From: Burkholderia multivorans ATCC BAA-247
GTDB taxonomy: Bacteria > Pseudomonadota > Gammaproteobacteria > Burkholderiales > Burkholderiaceae
Assembly (NCBI RefSeq): GCF_000959525.1
Contig: NZ_CP009832.1
Span: forward strand, 3,162,001-3,226,000
Reading direction: 5' to 3'
Length of the DNA stretch: 64,000 bases
Shown: positions 8,552 to 17,404 of the stretch, in pieces
How the letters are laid out: each line of letters opens with the position of its first letter
Position numbering within the stretch: position 1 is the first letter of the stretch
The notes under the pieces: model-generated
What the model was told of the DNA's origin: nothing
The model's database searches: none
What the model saw: the letters and a program-made list of their open reading frames with translations, nothing else
Program-made: the position numbers and the translations under genes

Positions 8552-9550
8552 TTACTCGGCGCGCGCGTCCCGCCGCAGCAGCCCGCTGACCGCGTCGCGC
8601 GGCGCGACGCCGTCGAACAGCACACCGCACACGGCTTCGGTGATCGGCATTTCGATCGACTGCGCACGCGCGAGCGCGAGCACGGCCTGCGCGCAGCGTA
8701 CGCCTTCGGCAACGTGGCCGAGTGCGCCGAGGATGTCGTTCAGCGAGCGCCCGGCGGCCAGCTGCAGGCCGACCGTGCGGTTGCGCGACAGGTCGCCGGT
8801 CGCGGTCAGGATCAGGTCGCCGAGCCCCGTGAGGCCCGTGAAGGTTTCGGTGCGCCCGCCGAGCGCCGCGCCGAGCCGCGACATTTCGGCGAGGCCGCGC
8901 GTGATCAGCGCCGCGCGCGCGTTCAGCCCGAGACCGAGGCCGTCCGCGATGCCGGTCGCGATCGCAAGCACGTTCTTCACCGCGCCGCCGACCTCGACAC
9001 CGATCACGTCGTCGCCTGTATAGATGCGCATCGCGCCGTGGTGGAACGCGGCCAGCGTGCGGTCGCGACACGCGGCCGACGCACTCGCGACCGTCAGCGC
9101 GACCGGCAGCCCCTGCCCGACCTCGCGCGCGAAGCTCGGCCCCGACAGCACGCCGTTGCTGAGCTGCTCGGGCAGTTCGGCCGCGATCACCTGATGCGGC
9201 AGCAGATGCGTGTCGGCCTCGAAGCCCTTGCACACCCACACGATGTGCGCCGGCACGCAGCCGGCATCGCGCATCGCGCGGCACAGCGTGCGCAGCCCCG
9301 CGACCGGCGCGGCGATCACGCATAGCGCGTCGTCCGCGGCGCCGTGCGCGAGCGCGGCGCCGAGATCGGCGTCGTAGCGCAGCGCGTCGGGCAGCGCGAT
9401 GCCGTCCAGATAGCGTGAATTTTCGTGCCGGGCCTGCAGCCCGGCGATCAGCGCGGCGTCGCGCGCCCAGAGAAGCGTGTCGTGCCGCGCGGCCAGATGG
9501 CCCGCGAGCGCGGTGCCCCAGGCGCCGGCGCCGAGGACGGCTACTTTCAT
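8552..9550 (-). CDS. gpsA: Glycerol-3-phosphate dehydrogenase [NAD(P)+]
   Basis: Reduces dihydroxyacetone phosphate to sn-glycerol-3-phosphate, the backbone of membrane phospholipids; cytoplasmic. It has 332 residues with the Rossmann fingerprint GAGAWGTA at 7-14, the GPSFAREV motif, the [10 protein letters not shown] segment containing the catalytic lysine, and [17 protein letters not shown]. It lies 26 nt after secB in the conserved yibN-grxC-secB-gpsA order. Length and motifs are normal. Confidence 0.96.
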   Translation of the reverse strand: MKVAVLGAGAWGTALAGHLAARHDTLLWARDAALIAGLQARHENSRYLDGIALPDALRYDADLGAALAHGAADDALCVIAAPVAGLRTLCRAMRDAGCVPAHIVWVCKGFEADTHLLPHQVIAAELPEQLSNGVLSGPSFAREVGQGLPVALTVASASAACRDRTLAAFHHGAMRIYTGDDVIGVEVGGAVKNVLAIATGIADGLGLGLNARAALITRGLAEMSRLGAALGGRTETFTGLTGLGDLILTATGDLSRNRTVGLQLAAGRSLNDILGALGHVAEGVRCAQAVLALARAQSIEMPITEAVCGVLFDGVAPRDAVSGLLRRDARAE

Positions 9551-9576
9551 ACCCAGCACCGGTCGGTCGTGGCGTG

Positions 9577-10059
9577 TCAGTTCAGCGCGGTGCCGTTCGG
9601 TGCGCCTGCGGCGCCGGCCTGCTGCTGCTGAAGCTGGGCGAGACGCTGCTCGTACAGCGCCTGGAAGTTGATCTCCGCGAGATGGATCGGCGGGAAGCCC
9701 GCACGCGTGATCGCGTCGGCGATGTTCGAACGCAGATACGGGAACAGGATCGTCGGGCAGGCGATGCCGACGAGCGGATCGAGCTGTTCGTCCGGGATGT
9801 TGCGAATGTCGAAAATGCCGGCCTGCTTCGCTTCGATCAGGAACGCGACCTTGTCCTTCACCTTCGCGGTGACGGTACCCGACACGACGACTTCGAACAC
9901 GCTCTCCGCCAGGCGCTCGGCCTTCACGTCGACTTCGACTTCGACGGACGGCATGTCCTGCTCGAGGAAGATCGCCGGCGAATTCGGCTGCTCGAGCGAC
10001 ATATCCTTCAGGTAGACGCGCTGGATATTGAAGAACGGTTGGTTTTCGACGTCGGACAT
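9577..10059 (-). CDS. secB: Protein-export chaperone SecB
   Basis: Homotetrameric cytoplasmic chaperone that keeps preproteins unfolded and hands them to SecA. The 160-residue sequence contains the [19 protein letters not shown] region and the PFLRS-like [11 protein letters not shown] helix of SecB. The acidic and hydrophobic pattern and Gln-rich C-terminus (QLQQQQ) fit the family. It is 101 nt downstream of grxC. Confidence 0.96.
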   Translation of the reverse strand: MSDVENQPFFNIQRVYLKDMSLEQPNSPAIFLEQDMPSVEVEVDVKAERLAESVFEVVVSGTVTAKVKDKVAFLIEAKQAGIFDIRNIPDEQLDPLVGIACPTILFPYLRSNIADAITRAGFPPIHLAEINFQALYEQRLAQLQQQQAGAAGAPNGTALN

Positions 10060-10160
10060 GGTGTTTCCCTAAAAGTGGTAACGGGCCGCACGGCGCATGC
10101 CGGCAGCCCCGGATGGATCCTGCGCGGGCCGCGGCGCAGCCGGCGGCCATTCTGCCCTAA

Positions 10161-10421
10161 TCAGGCCGCTTGCAGAAGCGGCACGAGGCCGCCTTCGCGG
10201 TCGAGCTTCGACAGATCGTCGTAACCGCCGACATGCGTCTCGCCGATGTAGATCTGCGGCACCGTGCGGCGTCCCGTGCGGGCCATCATTTCCTCGCGGC
10301 GCGCCGGATCGCGGTCGATCAGCACCTTCTCGATCTGCTCGACGCCGCGCAGTTTCAGCAGGCGCTCGGCCTGCATGCAATACGGACACACTTGCGTGCT
10401 GTACATCAGAACCTTGTTCAC
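10161..10421 (-). CDS. grxC: Glutaredoxin 3
   Basis: An 86-residue glutathione-dependent thiol oxidoreductase with active site C12-PYC15 and the glutathione-binding TVPQIYIG and HVGGYDDL segments. Translation starts at a GTG (10419-10421) preceded by AAGGAG. This GTG overlaps the stop of the rhodanese gene by 4 nt, so the two are probably translationally coupled. The gshA and gshB genes that supply its reductant are about 7-9 kb away in this window. Confidence 0.94.
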   Translation of the reverse strand: MNKVLMYSTQVCPYCMQAERLLKLRGVEQIEKVLIDRDPARREEMMARTGRRTVPQIYIGETHVGGYDDLSKLDREGGLVPLLQAA

Positions 10422-10840
10422 TTCGCCACTCCTTGTTTGACGACCGGCATGCCGGCCTGCTGCCAGGCGGCGACGCCGCCGTCGAGCACATGCACTTCGG
10501 CGTAGCCCGCCGCCTGCACTTCGCGCGCGGCCTTCTGCGACTGCTGGCCGTTCTGGCAGACGAGCAGCACCGGCGTGCTCTTGTTCTTCGCCACTTGCGC
10601 AATTTTCGCGCCGAGCTCGCCGGCCGCGACCTGGCGCGCGGACGGCAGGTGGCCCGCCGCGAATTCGGCCGGCGCGCGCAGGTCGATCACGACCGCGTTG
10701 CGGCGGTTGATGAGCTGCGTCGCCTCGGCAGCCGACACCCCGCCGCGGCCGCGGCGCAGCGCGGGCCACGCGAGCAGGCCGCCCGAGACGAGCAGGATCG
10801 CGATGAGGGCCAGGTTCGTGTAATCGGTAAAGAACGTCAC
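10418..10840 (-). CDS. yibN: Rhodanese-domain membrane protein (YibN type)
   Basis: A 140-residue protein with one N-terminal transmembrane helix (about 9-28) and a cytoplasmic rhodanese domain with catalytic-loop cysteine C95 in LVCQNGQQSQ, consistent with sulfurtransferase or persulfide handling. The gene order yibN-grxC-secB-gpsA is the same as in enterobacteria. A TATAAT sequence on the minus strand (10891-10886), about 45 nt upstream of the ATG, is its likely -10 box, although no good -35 is visible. Confidence 0.88.
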   Translation of the reverse strand: MTFFTDYTNLALIAILLVSGGLLAWPALRRGRGGVSAAEATQLINRRNAVVIDLRAPAEFAAGHLPSARQVAAGELGAKIAQVAKNKSTPVLLVCQNGQQSQKAAREVQAAGYAEVHVLDGGVAAWQQAGMPVVKQGVAK

Positions 10841-10975
10841 GGAATTCCGCCGAAAAAAGAGAAATCGGAAAAGGGCAATCCCGCCATTATAAAATAACCG
10901 TCTTGCGCGATGGCGGACCCGGCTGCGGGCCCCGCGCGACGCGCACCGCTTCCTTCACTACCGACCGCAAGATCC

Positions 10976-11722
10976 ATGTACAAACTCGTTCTCATCCGCC
11001 ACGGCGAATCGACGTGGAACAAGGAAAACCGCTTCACCGGCTGGGTCGACGTCGACCTCACCGAACAGGGTCGCAACGAGGCCTATCAGGCCGGCGAACT
11101 GCTCAAGGAAGCCGGCTACACGTTCGACATCGCGTATACGTCGGTGCTCAAGCGCGCGATCCGCACGCTGTGGCACGTGCAGGACCGGATGGATCTCATG
11201 TATCTGCCGGTCGTCCATTCGTGGCGGCTGAACGAGCGCCACTACGGTGCGCTGTCGGGCCTGAACAAGGCCGAAACGGCCGCGAAGTTCGGCGACGACC
11301 AAGTGCTCGTCTGGCGCCGCAGCTACGACACGCCGCCGCCCGCGCTCGAACCGACCGACGAGCGCGCGCCGTACAACGATCCGCGCTACGCGAAGGTGCC
11401 GCGCGAGCAGCTGCCGCTCACCGAGTGCCTCAAGGACACGGTCGCCCGCGTGCTGCCGCTCTGGAACGAGTCGATCGCGCCGGCGATCCGTGCGGGCAAG
11501 CAGGTGCTGATCGCCGCGCACGGCAACTCGCTGCGCGCGCTCATCAAATACCTCGACGGCATCTCGGACAGCGACATCGTCGGCCTGAACATCCCGAACG
11601 GCGTGCCGCTCGTCTACGAACTCGACGAGAACCTGAAGCCGATCAAGCACTATTACCTCGGCGACCAGGAAGCGATCGCGAAGGCGCAAGCCGCGGTCGC
11701 GAAGCAGGGCAAGGCGGGCTGA
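10976..11722 (+). CDS. gpmA: 2,3-bisphosphoglycerate-dependent phosphoglycerate mutase
   Basis: Glycolytic enzyme interconverting 3- and 2-phosphoglycerate. The 248 residues include the phosphohistidine motif LIRHGES (H9), the second catalytic histidine H182 in [11 protein letters not shown], and [12 protein letters not shown]. The start at 10976 gives the canonical [13 protein letters not shown]-terminus. It is divergent from yibN and followed after 257 nt of GC-rich sequence by ctpA. Confidence 0.96.
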   Translation: MYKLVLIRHGESTWNKENRFTGWVDVDLTEQGRNEAYQAGELLKEAGYTFDIAYTSVLKRAIRTLWHVQDRMDLMYLPVVHSWRLNERHYGALSGLNKAETAAKFGDDQVLVWRRSYDTPPPALEPTDERAPYNDPRYAKVPREQLPLTECLKDTVARVLPLWNESIAPAIRAGKQVLIAAHGNSLRALIKYLDGISDSDIVGLNIPNGVPLVYELDENLKPIKHYYLGDQEAIAKAQAAVAKQGKAG

Positions 11723-11979
11723 CGCCCGGCGCGTCGCGCCGGCCTCCCCGGCGCGGCGTGTCACGGCCGCGCGAACCTTCGCGGGCCGCGCGCTGTCGAA
11801 TCCGCTTTCGAAGCCGTCGCGCGCGCTGCCCGTGCGCGCGGCCGGCGCGAGCGGCCCGGCCAGCCGTCCGAGCCGCGGCCCGTTTCGCGCCGTTCCCCCT
11901 GACCTGTCGGACGAACAGTTATACTTGTCCGCTACATCCCCGCTACCGCCACGCGCTTCCCGACCGCACCAGACTCTCT

Positions 11980-13527
11980 ATGCGAATCAAATTGAAGAAC
12001 ATCGGCCTGATTGCCGCGGGCCTCGCCACTGGCGTGTTCGCCACGCTGCAGATTTCCGCATCGGCCGAGCAGACCGTCACGGCGCCGCTTCCCCTCGACC
12101 AGCTCCGCCTGTTCGCGGAAGTCTTCGGCCAGATCAAGCGCGAGTACGTCGAGCCGGTCGACGACAAGAAGCTGCTGACGGCGGCGATCAAGGGCATGGT
12201 GTCGAGCCTCGACCCGCATTCGTCGTTCCTCGACAAGACCGACTATGACGAGCTGCAGGAGCAGACGAAGGGCCGCTTCGCCGGTCTCGGCATCGAGATC
12301 TCGCAGGAAGACGGGCTCGTCAAGGTGATCTCGCCGATCGAAGACACGCCTGCATTCCGCGCCGGCATCCGTCCGGGCGACCTGATCACGCGCATCAACG
12401 ACAAGCCGGTACGCGGCATGACGCTCGACAAGGCCGTCAAGCAGATGCGCGGCGAGCCGGGCACGAAGGTCACGCTCACGATCTTCCGCAAGAGCGACGA
12501 CCGCACGTTCCCGGTCACGGTCACGCGCGCGATCATCAAGGTTCAGAGCGTCAAGATGAAGATGCTCGATCCGGGTTACGCGTACATCCGCATCACGAGC
12601 TTCCAGGAGCGCACGACGCCCGATCTCGCCGCGAAGCTGCAGGACATCGCGCGCCAGCAGCCGAACCTGAAGGGCCTGATCCTCGACCTGCGCAACAACG
12701 GCGGCGGCCTGCTGCAGAGCGCGGTCGGCGTCGCCGGCGCGTTCCTGCCGCCCGACTCCGTCGTCGTGTCGACCAACGGCCAGATTCCGGATTCGAAGCA
12801 GGTCTATCGCGACACCTACGACAACTACCGGCTGCCGTCCTTCGACGGCGATCCGCTGAAGGGCCTGCCGCCGATCTTCAAGACGGTGCCGATGGTCGTG
12901 CTGACGAACGCGTATTCGGCATCCGCGTCGGAAATCGTCGCCGGCGCGCTGCAGGATTCGAAGCGCGCGCTGATCATGGGCAAGACGACGTTCGGCAAGG
13001 GTTCGGTGCAGACGGTCCGTCCGATGACGGCCGACACCGCGCTGCGCCTGACCACCGCGTACTACTACACGCCGAGCGGCCGTTCGATCCAGAACAAGGG
13101 CATCACGCCCGATCTGCCGGTCGACCAGTACGCGGACGGCGATCCGGACGACGTGCTCGTCACGCGCGAAGTCGACTATACGAACCACCTCGCGAACACG
13201 CAGGATCCGAACGAGAAGAAGGAACAGGAAGAGCGCGAGCAGCGCCGGATGGATCAGCTGCGCATCCTCGAGGAGCAGAACGACAAGAAGACGCCGGAGC
13301 AGCGCCAGAAGGATCGCGATCGCAAGCCGATCGAGTTCGGCAGCGCCGACGACTTCATGATGCAGCAGGCGCTCAACAAGCTCGAAGGCAAGCCGGTCCA
13401 GGAGTCGAAGTCGCTGCTCGCCGAGAGCACGAAGAACCCGGCAGGCAAGCCGGCTGCGGCAGCCAAGGCATCGGGCGCCGCCGCGAAGCCGGCCGCCGCA
13501 CCGAAGCCCGCGTCCGCGCCGCAGTAA
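11980..13527 (+). CDS. ctpA: Carboxy-terminal processing peptidase (S41 family)
   Basis: Periplasmic serine protease that trims C-termini of envelope proteins. The 515 residues comprise a signal sequence or N-terminal anchor (1-27), an N-terminal helical region, a PDZ domain (about 95-180; GLGIEIS to PVTVTRA), and an S41 catalytic core with the Ser-Lys dyad S315 (NAYSASASEI) and K340 (TTFGKGSVQ). The charged, Gln/Glu/Lys-rich C-terminal tail ends in Ala/Pro/Lys low-complexity sequence (about 480-515). A TATACT box at 11920-11925 may be its -10. A strong terminator follows. Confidence 0.94.
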   Translation: MRIKLKNIGLIAAGLATGVFATLQISASAEQTVTAPLPLDQLRLFAEVFGQIKREYVEPVDDKKLLTAAIKGMVSSLDPHSSFLDKTDYDELQEQTKGRFAGLGIEISQEDGLVKVISPIEDTPAFRAGIRPGDLITRINDKPVRGMTLDKAVKQMRGEPGTKVTLTIFRKSDDRTFPVTVTRAIIKVQSVKMKMLDPGYAYIRITSFQERTTPDLAAKLQDIARQQPNLKGLILDLRNNGGGLLQSAVGVAGAFLPPDSVVVSTNGQIPDSKQVYRDTYDNYRLPSFDGDPLKGLPPIFKTVPMVVLTNAYSASASEIVAGALQDSKRALIMGKTTFGKGSVQTVRPMTADTALRLTTAYYYTPSGRSIQNKGITPDLPVDQYADGDPDDVLVTREVDYTNHLANTQDPNEKKEQEEREQRRMDQLRILEEQNDKKTPEQRQKDRDRKPIEFGSADDFMMQQALNKLEGKPVQESKSLLAESTKNPAGKPAAAAKASGAAAKPAAAPKPASAPQ

Positions 13528-13546
13528 GCGTCGGCCGACATCGGAC

Positions 13547-13581
13547 GGGCCATCGCGGGAAGACCGCGATGGCCCGTTTTT
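13547..13581 (+). terminator. Rho-independent terminator of ctpA
   Basis: A perfect 12-bp stem, GGGCCATCGCGG (13547-13558) with CCGCGATGGCCC (13564-13575), has a 5-nt loop and is followed by GTTTTT. It lies 20 nt after the ctpA stop codon. Confidence 0.88.
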
Positions 13582-13648
13582 CATGCGCGCCTAGAATAGA
13601 CCGGTACGCCCGCGCCCGCTCGCGCGGCGGCATCGCTGACGACACACC

Positions 13649-14401
13649 ATGAACGACGATCAACTCCTTCGCTATTCCCGCCACATCCTCGTCGACGAAA
13701 TCGGCATCGAGGCGCAGCAGCGCTTTCTCGACGCGCATGCGATCGTCGTGGGCGCCGGCGGCCTCGGCTCGCCGGCGGCGATGTATCTGGCGGCGTCGGG
13801 CGTCGGCACGATCACGCTCGTCGACGCCGACACGGTCGACCTGACGAACCTGCAGCGGCAGATCCTGCACGCCACCGCGTCGGTGGGCCGCAGCAAGGTC
13901 GAATCGGGACGCGACACGCTCGCGCAGCTGAACCCGGACGTCGTCGTGCAGGCGGTCGCCCAGCGCGTCGACGACGCATGGCTCGACGCGCGTGTGCCGA
14001 GCGCGACGGTCGTGCTCGACTGCACCGACAACTTCGCGACGCGCCATGCGATCAACCGCGCCTGCGTCGCGCACGGCGTGCCGCTCGTATCGGGCGCCGC
14101 GCTGCGCTTCGACGGGCAGATCAGCACGTTCGACTTCCGCGACGCGGCCGCGCCCTGCTACGCGTGCGTGTTTCCGGAGGATCAGCCGTTCGAGGAAGTC
14201 GCGTGCGCGACGATGGGCGTGTTCGCGCCGACGGTCGGCATCATCGGCGCGATGCAGGCCGCCGAAGCGCTGCGCGTGATCGGCGCGATCGGCACGACGC
14301 TGAACGGCCGGCTGATGATGCTCGATTCGCTGCGCATGGAATGGACGACGATGAAGATCGCGCGCCAGCCCGACTGCCCGGTGTGCGGCAAGCGGCACTG
14401 A
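13649..14401 (+). CDS. ThiF/MoeB/HesA-family sulfur-carrier adenylyltransferase
   Basis: A 250-residue E1-like enzyme of the family that adenylates the C-terminus of ThiS or MoaD. Visible are the ATP-binding GAGGLGSP (35-42), the LVDADTVDLTNLQRQ loop, the zinc ligands CYAC and CPVC, and a cysteine in ACATMGV where the family has its catalytic residue. Whether it serves thiamine (ThiF) or molybdopterin (MoeB) synthesis cannot be told here, as no carrier-protein gene is adjacent. The frame opens at ATG 13649 and the gene is convergent with ptsI. Confidence 0.88.
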   Translation: MNDDQLLRYSRHILVDEIGIEAQQRFLDAHAIVVGAGGLGSPAAMYLAASGVGTITLVDADTVDLTNLQRQILHATASVGRSKVESGRDTLAQLNPDVVVQAVAQRVDDAWLDARVPSATVVLDCTDNFATRHAINRACVAHGVPLVSGAALRFDGQISTFDFRDAAAPCYACVFPEDQPFEEVACATMGVFAPTVGIIGAMQAAEALRVIGAIGTTLNGRLMMLDSLRMEWTTMKIARQPDCPVCGKRH

Positions 14402-14452
14402 CGCGCATGTGCACAACGATCGTCATGATCGTCGAGGACTAGCCGCCGACGA

Positions 14453-16156
14453 CTATGCGGCGGCGTCCGCGCGCGGTTCGGCGACTGCGAGGCGCTTCAA
14501 CGCCGCCTGCACTTCCTCGGGCTCGAATGCGGCGAGCACGTCCGCCGTCGGCTTTTCGAGCGACTTCAGATGCGCGCGCAGGATCTCCTGCTTCACGACG
14601 AGCAACTGGCTCGGATGCATCGAGAATTCGGTGAGCCCCATGCCGAGCAACAGCCGCGTGAGCGCCGGATCGCCAGCCATTTCGCCGCATACCGACACCG
14701 GCACGCCCGCGCGCTTCGCTTCGCGCAGCGTATAGGCGATCAGGTGCAGCACGGCCGGATGCAGCGGGTCGTACAGATGCGCGACCGCGTTGTCGGCGCG
14801 GTCGATCGCGAGCGTGTACTGGATCAGGTCGTTCGTGCCGATCGACAGGAAATCGAAGCGCTTCAGAAACAGCGGCAGCGCGATCGCGGCGGCCGGAATT
14901 TCGATCATCGCGCCGACGCGCACGTTCGGATCGTACGCGAGCCCCGCGTCGTCGAGCTGGCGCTTCGCTTCGCGAATCAGGTCGAGCGTCTGGTCGATCT
15001 CCTGCGCATGCGCGAGCATCGGGATCAGGATCTTCACCTGACCGAACGCCGACGCGCGCAGGATCGCGCGCAACTGCGTGAGGAACATCTGCGGCTCGGA
15101 CAGGCTCCAGCGAATCGCGCGCAGCCCGAGCGCCGGGTTCGGCGCGGTTTCGTAGCCTTCGTCGAGCGCTTCGAGCGGCTTGTCCGCGCCGACGTCGATC
15201 GTGCGGATCGTGACGGGCATGCCCTTCATCCACTCGACCGCACGCTTGTACGCGGCGAACTGCTCCTCCTCTTCCGGCATCTCCTTCTGATGCATGAACA
15301 GGAATTCGGAGCGAAACAGCCCGACGCCGACCGCGCCCGCATCGACCGCCGCCTTCGCGTCGTCGGGCAGCTCGATGTTCGCGTACAGCGCGATCGGCGT
15401 GCCGCACAAGGTCTGCGTCGGCGAGAACTTCAGGCGCTGCAGCTTGCGCTGCTCGAGCAGCTTCTCCGACTGCCGGTACGAATATTCCTCGAGCACGATC
15501 GGCGCCGGATCGACGATCACGATGCCCTGATCGCCGTCGACGATGATGAGATCGTCCTGACGGATCAGCGCGCTCGCATGCTGCACGCCGACCGCGGCCG
15601 GAATGCCGAGGCTGCGCGCGACGATCGCCGTATGCGACGTGCGGCCGCCGAGATCGGTGACGAACGCCTGGAACGACTGTGTCTTGAACTGCATCATGTC
15701 GGCCGGCGCGATGTCGTGCGCGACGACGATCATCTCGCTCGTGCCGTTCGCCGCCGCGCCGTCGAGCGCCTGGGCGGCCGACGGTGCGCCCGCGAGCGCC
15801 TTCAGCACGCGCTCGACGACCTGCTCGATGTCGGCCTTGCGCTCGCGCAGATATTCGTCTTCGATGTCGTCGAAGTGGCGCGTGAGCAGATCGAGCTGTT
15901 CGGTCAACGCCCATTCGACGTTGTAGCGGCGCGTGCGGATCAGGTCGATCGTTTCCTGGACGAGCATCGCGTCGCCGAGGATCATCGCGTGCACGTCGAT
16001 GAATGCGCCGACTTCGGACGGCGTGTCGTCGGTCAGGTCGGCGCGCAGTGCTTCGAGCTCGCGATGCACGGCGTCGAGCGCCGCCGGCGCGATCAGATAC
16101 GCTCGCCCGATCGCGATACCACGTGAGACGGGAATGCCATGCAGCGTGAAGGACAC
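14453..16156 (-). CDS. ptsI: Phosphoenolpyruvate-protein phosphotransferase (PTS enzyme I), shortened N-domain
   Basis: Transfers phosphate from PEP to HPr in the cytoplasm. The active histidine is H175 in GGRTSHTAIVARS; the PEP-binding barrel has the expected GLFRSEFLFMH and GTNDLIQYTLAIDR motifs and the catalytic cysteine in VCGEMAGDP. Start: GTG 16156 lies 5 nt after GAGGAGG. Length is 567 residues, and the segment between IGRAYLI and VHAMILGD is about 22 residues shorter than in E. coli enzyme I (see findings). It is downstream of ptsH but separated from it by a terminator and its own promoter. No PTS sugar permease is encoded here. Confidence 0.93.
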   Translation of the reverse strand: MSFTLHGIPVSRGIAIGRAYLIAPAALDAVHRELEALRADLTDDTPSEVGAFIDVHAMILGDAMLVQETIDLIRTRRYNVEWALTEQLDLLTRHFDDIEDEYLRERKADIEQVVERVLKALAGAPSAAQALDGAAANGTSEMIVVAHDIAPADMMQFKTQSFQAFVTDLGGRTSHTAIVARSLGIPAAVGVQHASALIRQDDLIIVDGDQGIVIVDPAPIVLEEYSYRQSEKLLEQRKLQRLKFSPTQTLCGTPIALYANIELPDDAKAAVDAGAVGVGLFRSEFLFMHQKEMPEEEEQFAAYKRAVEWMKGMPVTIRTIDVGADKPLEALDEGYETAPNPALGLRAIRWSLSEPQMFLTQLRAILRASAFGQVKILIPMLAHAQEIDQTLDLIREAKRQLDDAGLAYDPNVRVGAMIEIPAAAIALPLFLKRFDFLSIGTNDLIQYTLAIDRADNAVAHLYDPLHPAVLHLIAYTLREAKRAGVPVSVCGEMAGDPALTRLLLGMGLTEFSMHPSQLLVVKQEILRAHLKSLEKPTADVLAAFEPEEVQAALKRLAVAEPRADAAA

Positions 16157-16223
16157 GCGCACCTCCTCTGTACATGAAAAGCCGCGGCACACTGCTGCGA
16201 TGCGCTTATGACCCCGGATAGCG

Positions 16224-16253
16224 ATTATAAATTCCGCGCGTGTCCGCTGACTG
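16224..16253 (-). promoter_or_regulatory. Probable ptsI promoter
   Basis: A perfect TATAAT lies on the minus strand at 16229-16224, with a weak -35-like CAGTCA at 16253-16248 (18-nt spacing). It sits between the ptsH terminator and the ptsI start and would give a leader of about 60 nt. Confidence 0.5.
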
Positions 16254-16296
16254 CATGCAGCGCAGCATTGCGCGTTTCGCATCAATGCTGCCGGCG

Positions 16297-16321
16297 AAAA
16301 AAAAGCCGCGGAATCCGCGGC
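16297..16321 (-). terminator. Intrinsic terminator between ptsH and ptsI
   Basis: On the minus strand a 7-bp stem, GCCGCGG/CCGCGGC (16321-16305) with a 3-nt loop, is followed by eight T (16304-16297). It is 37 nt after the ptsH stop codon and should reduce read-through into ptsI. Confidence 0.85.
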
Positions 16322-16358
16322 ATTCTGACTGGAATCGGCAACGATTCCGTGCGTCGGT

Positions 16359-16628
16359 TTACTGACCTTCGCCGAACTTGTCGGCGATCAGCTTCAGCAG
16401 CGCATCCATCGCTTCCTTCTCGTCGGGGCCGTCGGTCTCGATCGTGATCGTGCTGCCGATGCCCGCCGCGAGCATCATCACGCCCATGATGCTCTTCGCA
16501 TTGATCTTGCGCCCGTTGCGCGACATCCAGACTTCCGACTGGAAATTGCCGGCCAGTTGCGTGAGCTTGGCCGATGCGCGTGCATGGAGCCCCAGTTTGT
16601 TGACGATGGTGGTTTCTTGTTGAAGCAT
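16359..16628 (-). CDS. ptsH: Phosphocarrier protein HPr
   Basis: An 89-residue phosphocarrier with the phosphorylated histidine H15 in KLGLHARASAK and the regulatory serine S46 in NAKSIMGVMML, the site used by HPr kinase in species that have it. It accepts phosphate from enzyme I and passes it to EIIA proteins. It lies 75 nt downstream of the EIIA gene. Confidence 0.95.
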   Translation of the reverse strand: MLQQETTIVNKLGLHARASAKLTQLAGNFQSEVWMSRNGRKINAKSIMGVMMLAAGIGSTITIETDGPDEKEAMDALLKLIADKFGEGQ

Positions 16629-16703
16629 GATGATCGGTCGGGTCGGTCGAGGCCGCCGGCGGCGCGCGCCGGCTGCACGGTCTAAAACGAAAGCGGATAA
16701 CGG

Positions 16704-17174
16704 TCAGTGCGATTCGGTGCGCGGCTGCGGCTCCGGCGGAATCGGCGCGCACTGCCCGCAACCGACTTCCGACGGCGGCGGCGGCGTGCCGGCCGCCACC
16801 TCGTGCACGCCCTTCGCGCCGCCGGACAGCGCCTTGTCGACGAGCTTGTCGAGCGGCATCGTCCGATAGCATACGGCGCGCACCAGCATCGGCAGGTTCA
16901 CGCCCGCGAGCACGCGCACGTCGGCGATCTTCGCGAGCTGGCCCGCGATGTTGGCCGGCGTCGCGCCGTACATGTCGGTCAGCACGACCGCGCCGTTCTC
17001 TTCCTTCAGGCGCGCAAGCTCCGCATGCGCGAACGCCATCACCTGGGCGGGATCGCTGTCCGCCTGCACGTCGATGCAGCCGATGCGGGCGGGCACGCCG
17101 CCGTAGATGTGCGCAATGCAGTCCCGCAGCGCGGTGGCGAGCGGGGCGTGCGCGATGATCAGAATCCCGGCCAT
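16704..17174 (-). CDS. PTS EIIA component, mannose/fructose family (regulatory type)
   Basis: A 156-residue single-domain EIIA of the mannose (ManX/EIIA-Man) type, with H9 in ILIIAHAPLA as the phosphorylation site and VLTDMYGATPANIA as the conserved loop. The tail after about residue 128 is Pro/Cys-rich and outside the domain. No EIIB, EIIC or EIID genes are present in the window, and gshAB-EIIA-ptsH-ptsI is a known betaproteobacterial arrangement. A role in phosphorelay regulation rather than sugar uptake is therefore inferred. Confidence 0.88.
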   Translation of the reverse strand: MAGILIIAHAPLATALRDCIAHIYGGVPARIGCIDVQADSDPAQVMAFAHAELARLKEENGAVVLTDMYGATPANIAGQLAKIADVRVLAGVNLPMLVRAVCYRTMPLDKLVDKALSGGAKGVHEVAAGTPPPPSEVGCGQCAPIPPEPQPRTESH

Positions 17175-17354
17175 GTCAGACCGCTCCCGGCCGCCCCTGG
17201 CGGGCCGACAGCCCGCGGCGGGGCAGCGGGCGTAGCGAATGAGGGGATCGTTTCATGTTCAGCCTTGCAACAGTGTCGGCCCGACCGCCGGGCCTTCGGC
17301 GCGCCGATCGCGGCGCCGGACGAGCGGGCATTGTAGCAGGCCGGTCATGCCGAT

Positions 17355-17387
17355 CCGGCGGCGGCGGGCCTGCGCGGCCGCCGCCGG
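17355..17387 (-). other. GC-rich hairpin downstream of gshB
   Basis: A 10-bp inverted repeat, CCGGCGGCGG with CCGCCGCCGG and a 13-nt loop, begins 17 nt after the gshB stop in the direction of transcription. It has no T-run, so it may slow or end transcription but is not a standard terminator. Confidence 0.4.
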
Positions 17388-17404
17388 TGTGATGCGGCGG
17401 GCGC

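Noticed and set aside
11723-11979. Possible terminator after gpmA
   Set aside because: Short GC-rich inverted repeats are present but without T-runs; common by chance at this base composition.
11932-13584. Minus-strand 550-codon frame opposite ctpA
   Set aside because: Antisense artefact of the well-supported protease gene.
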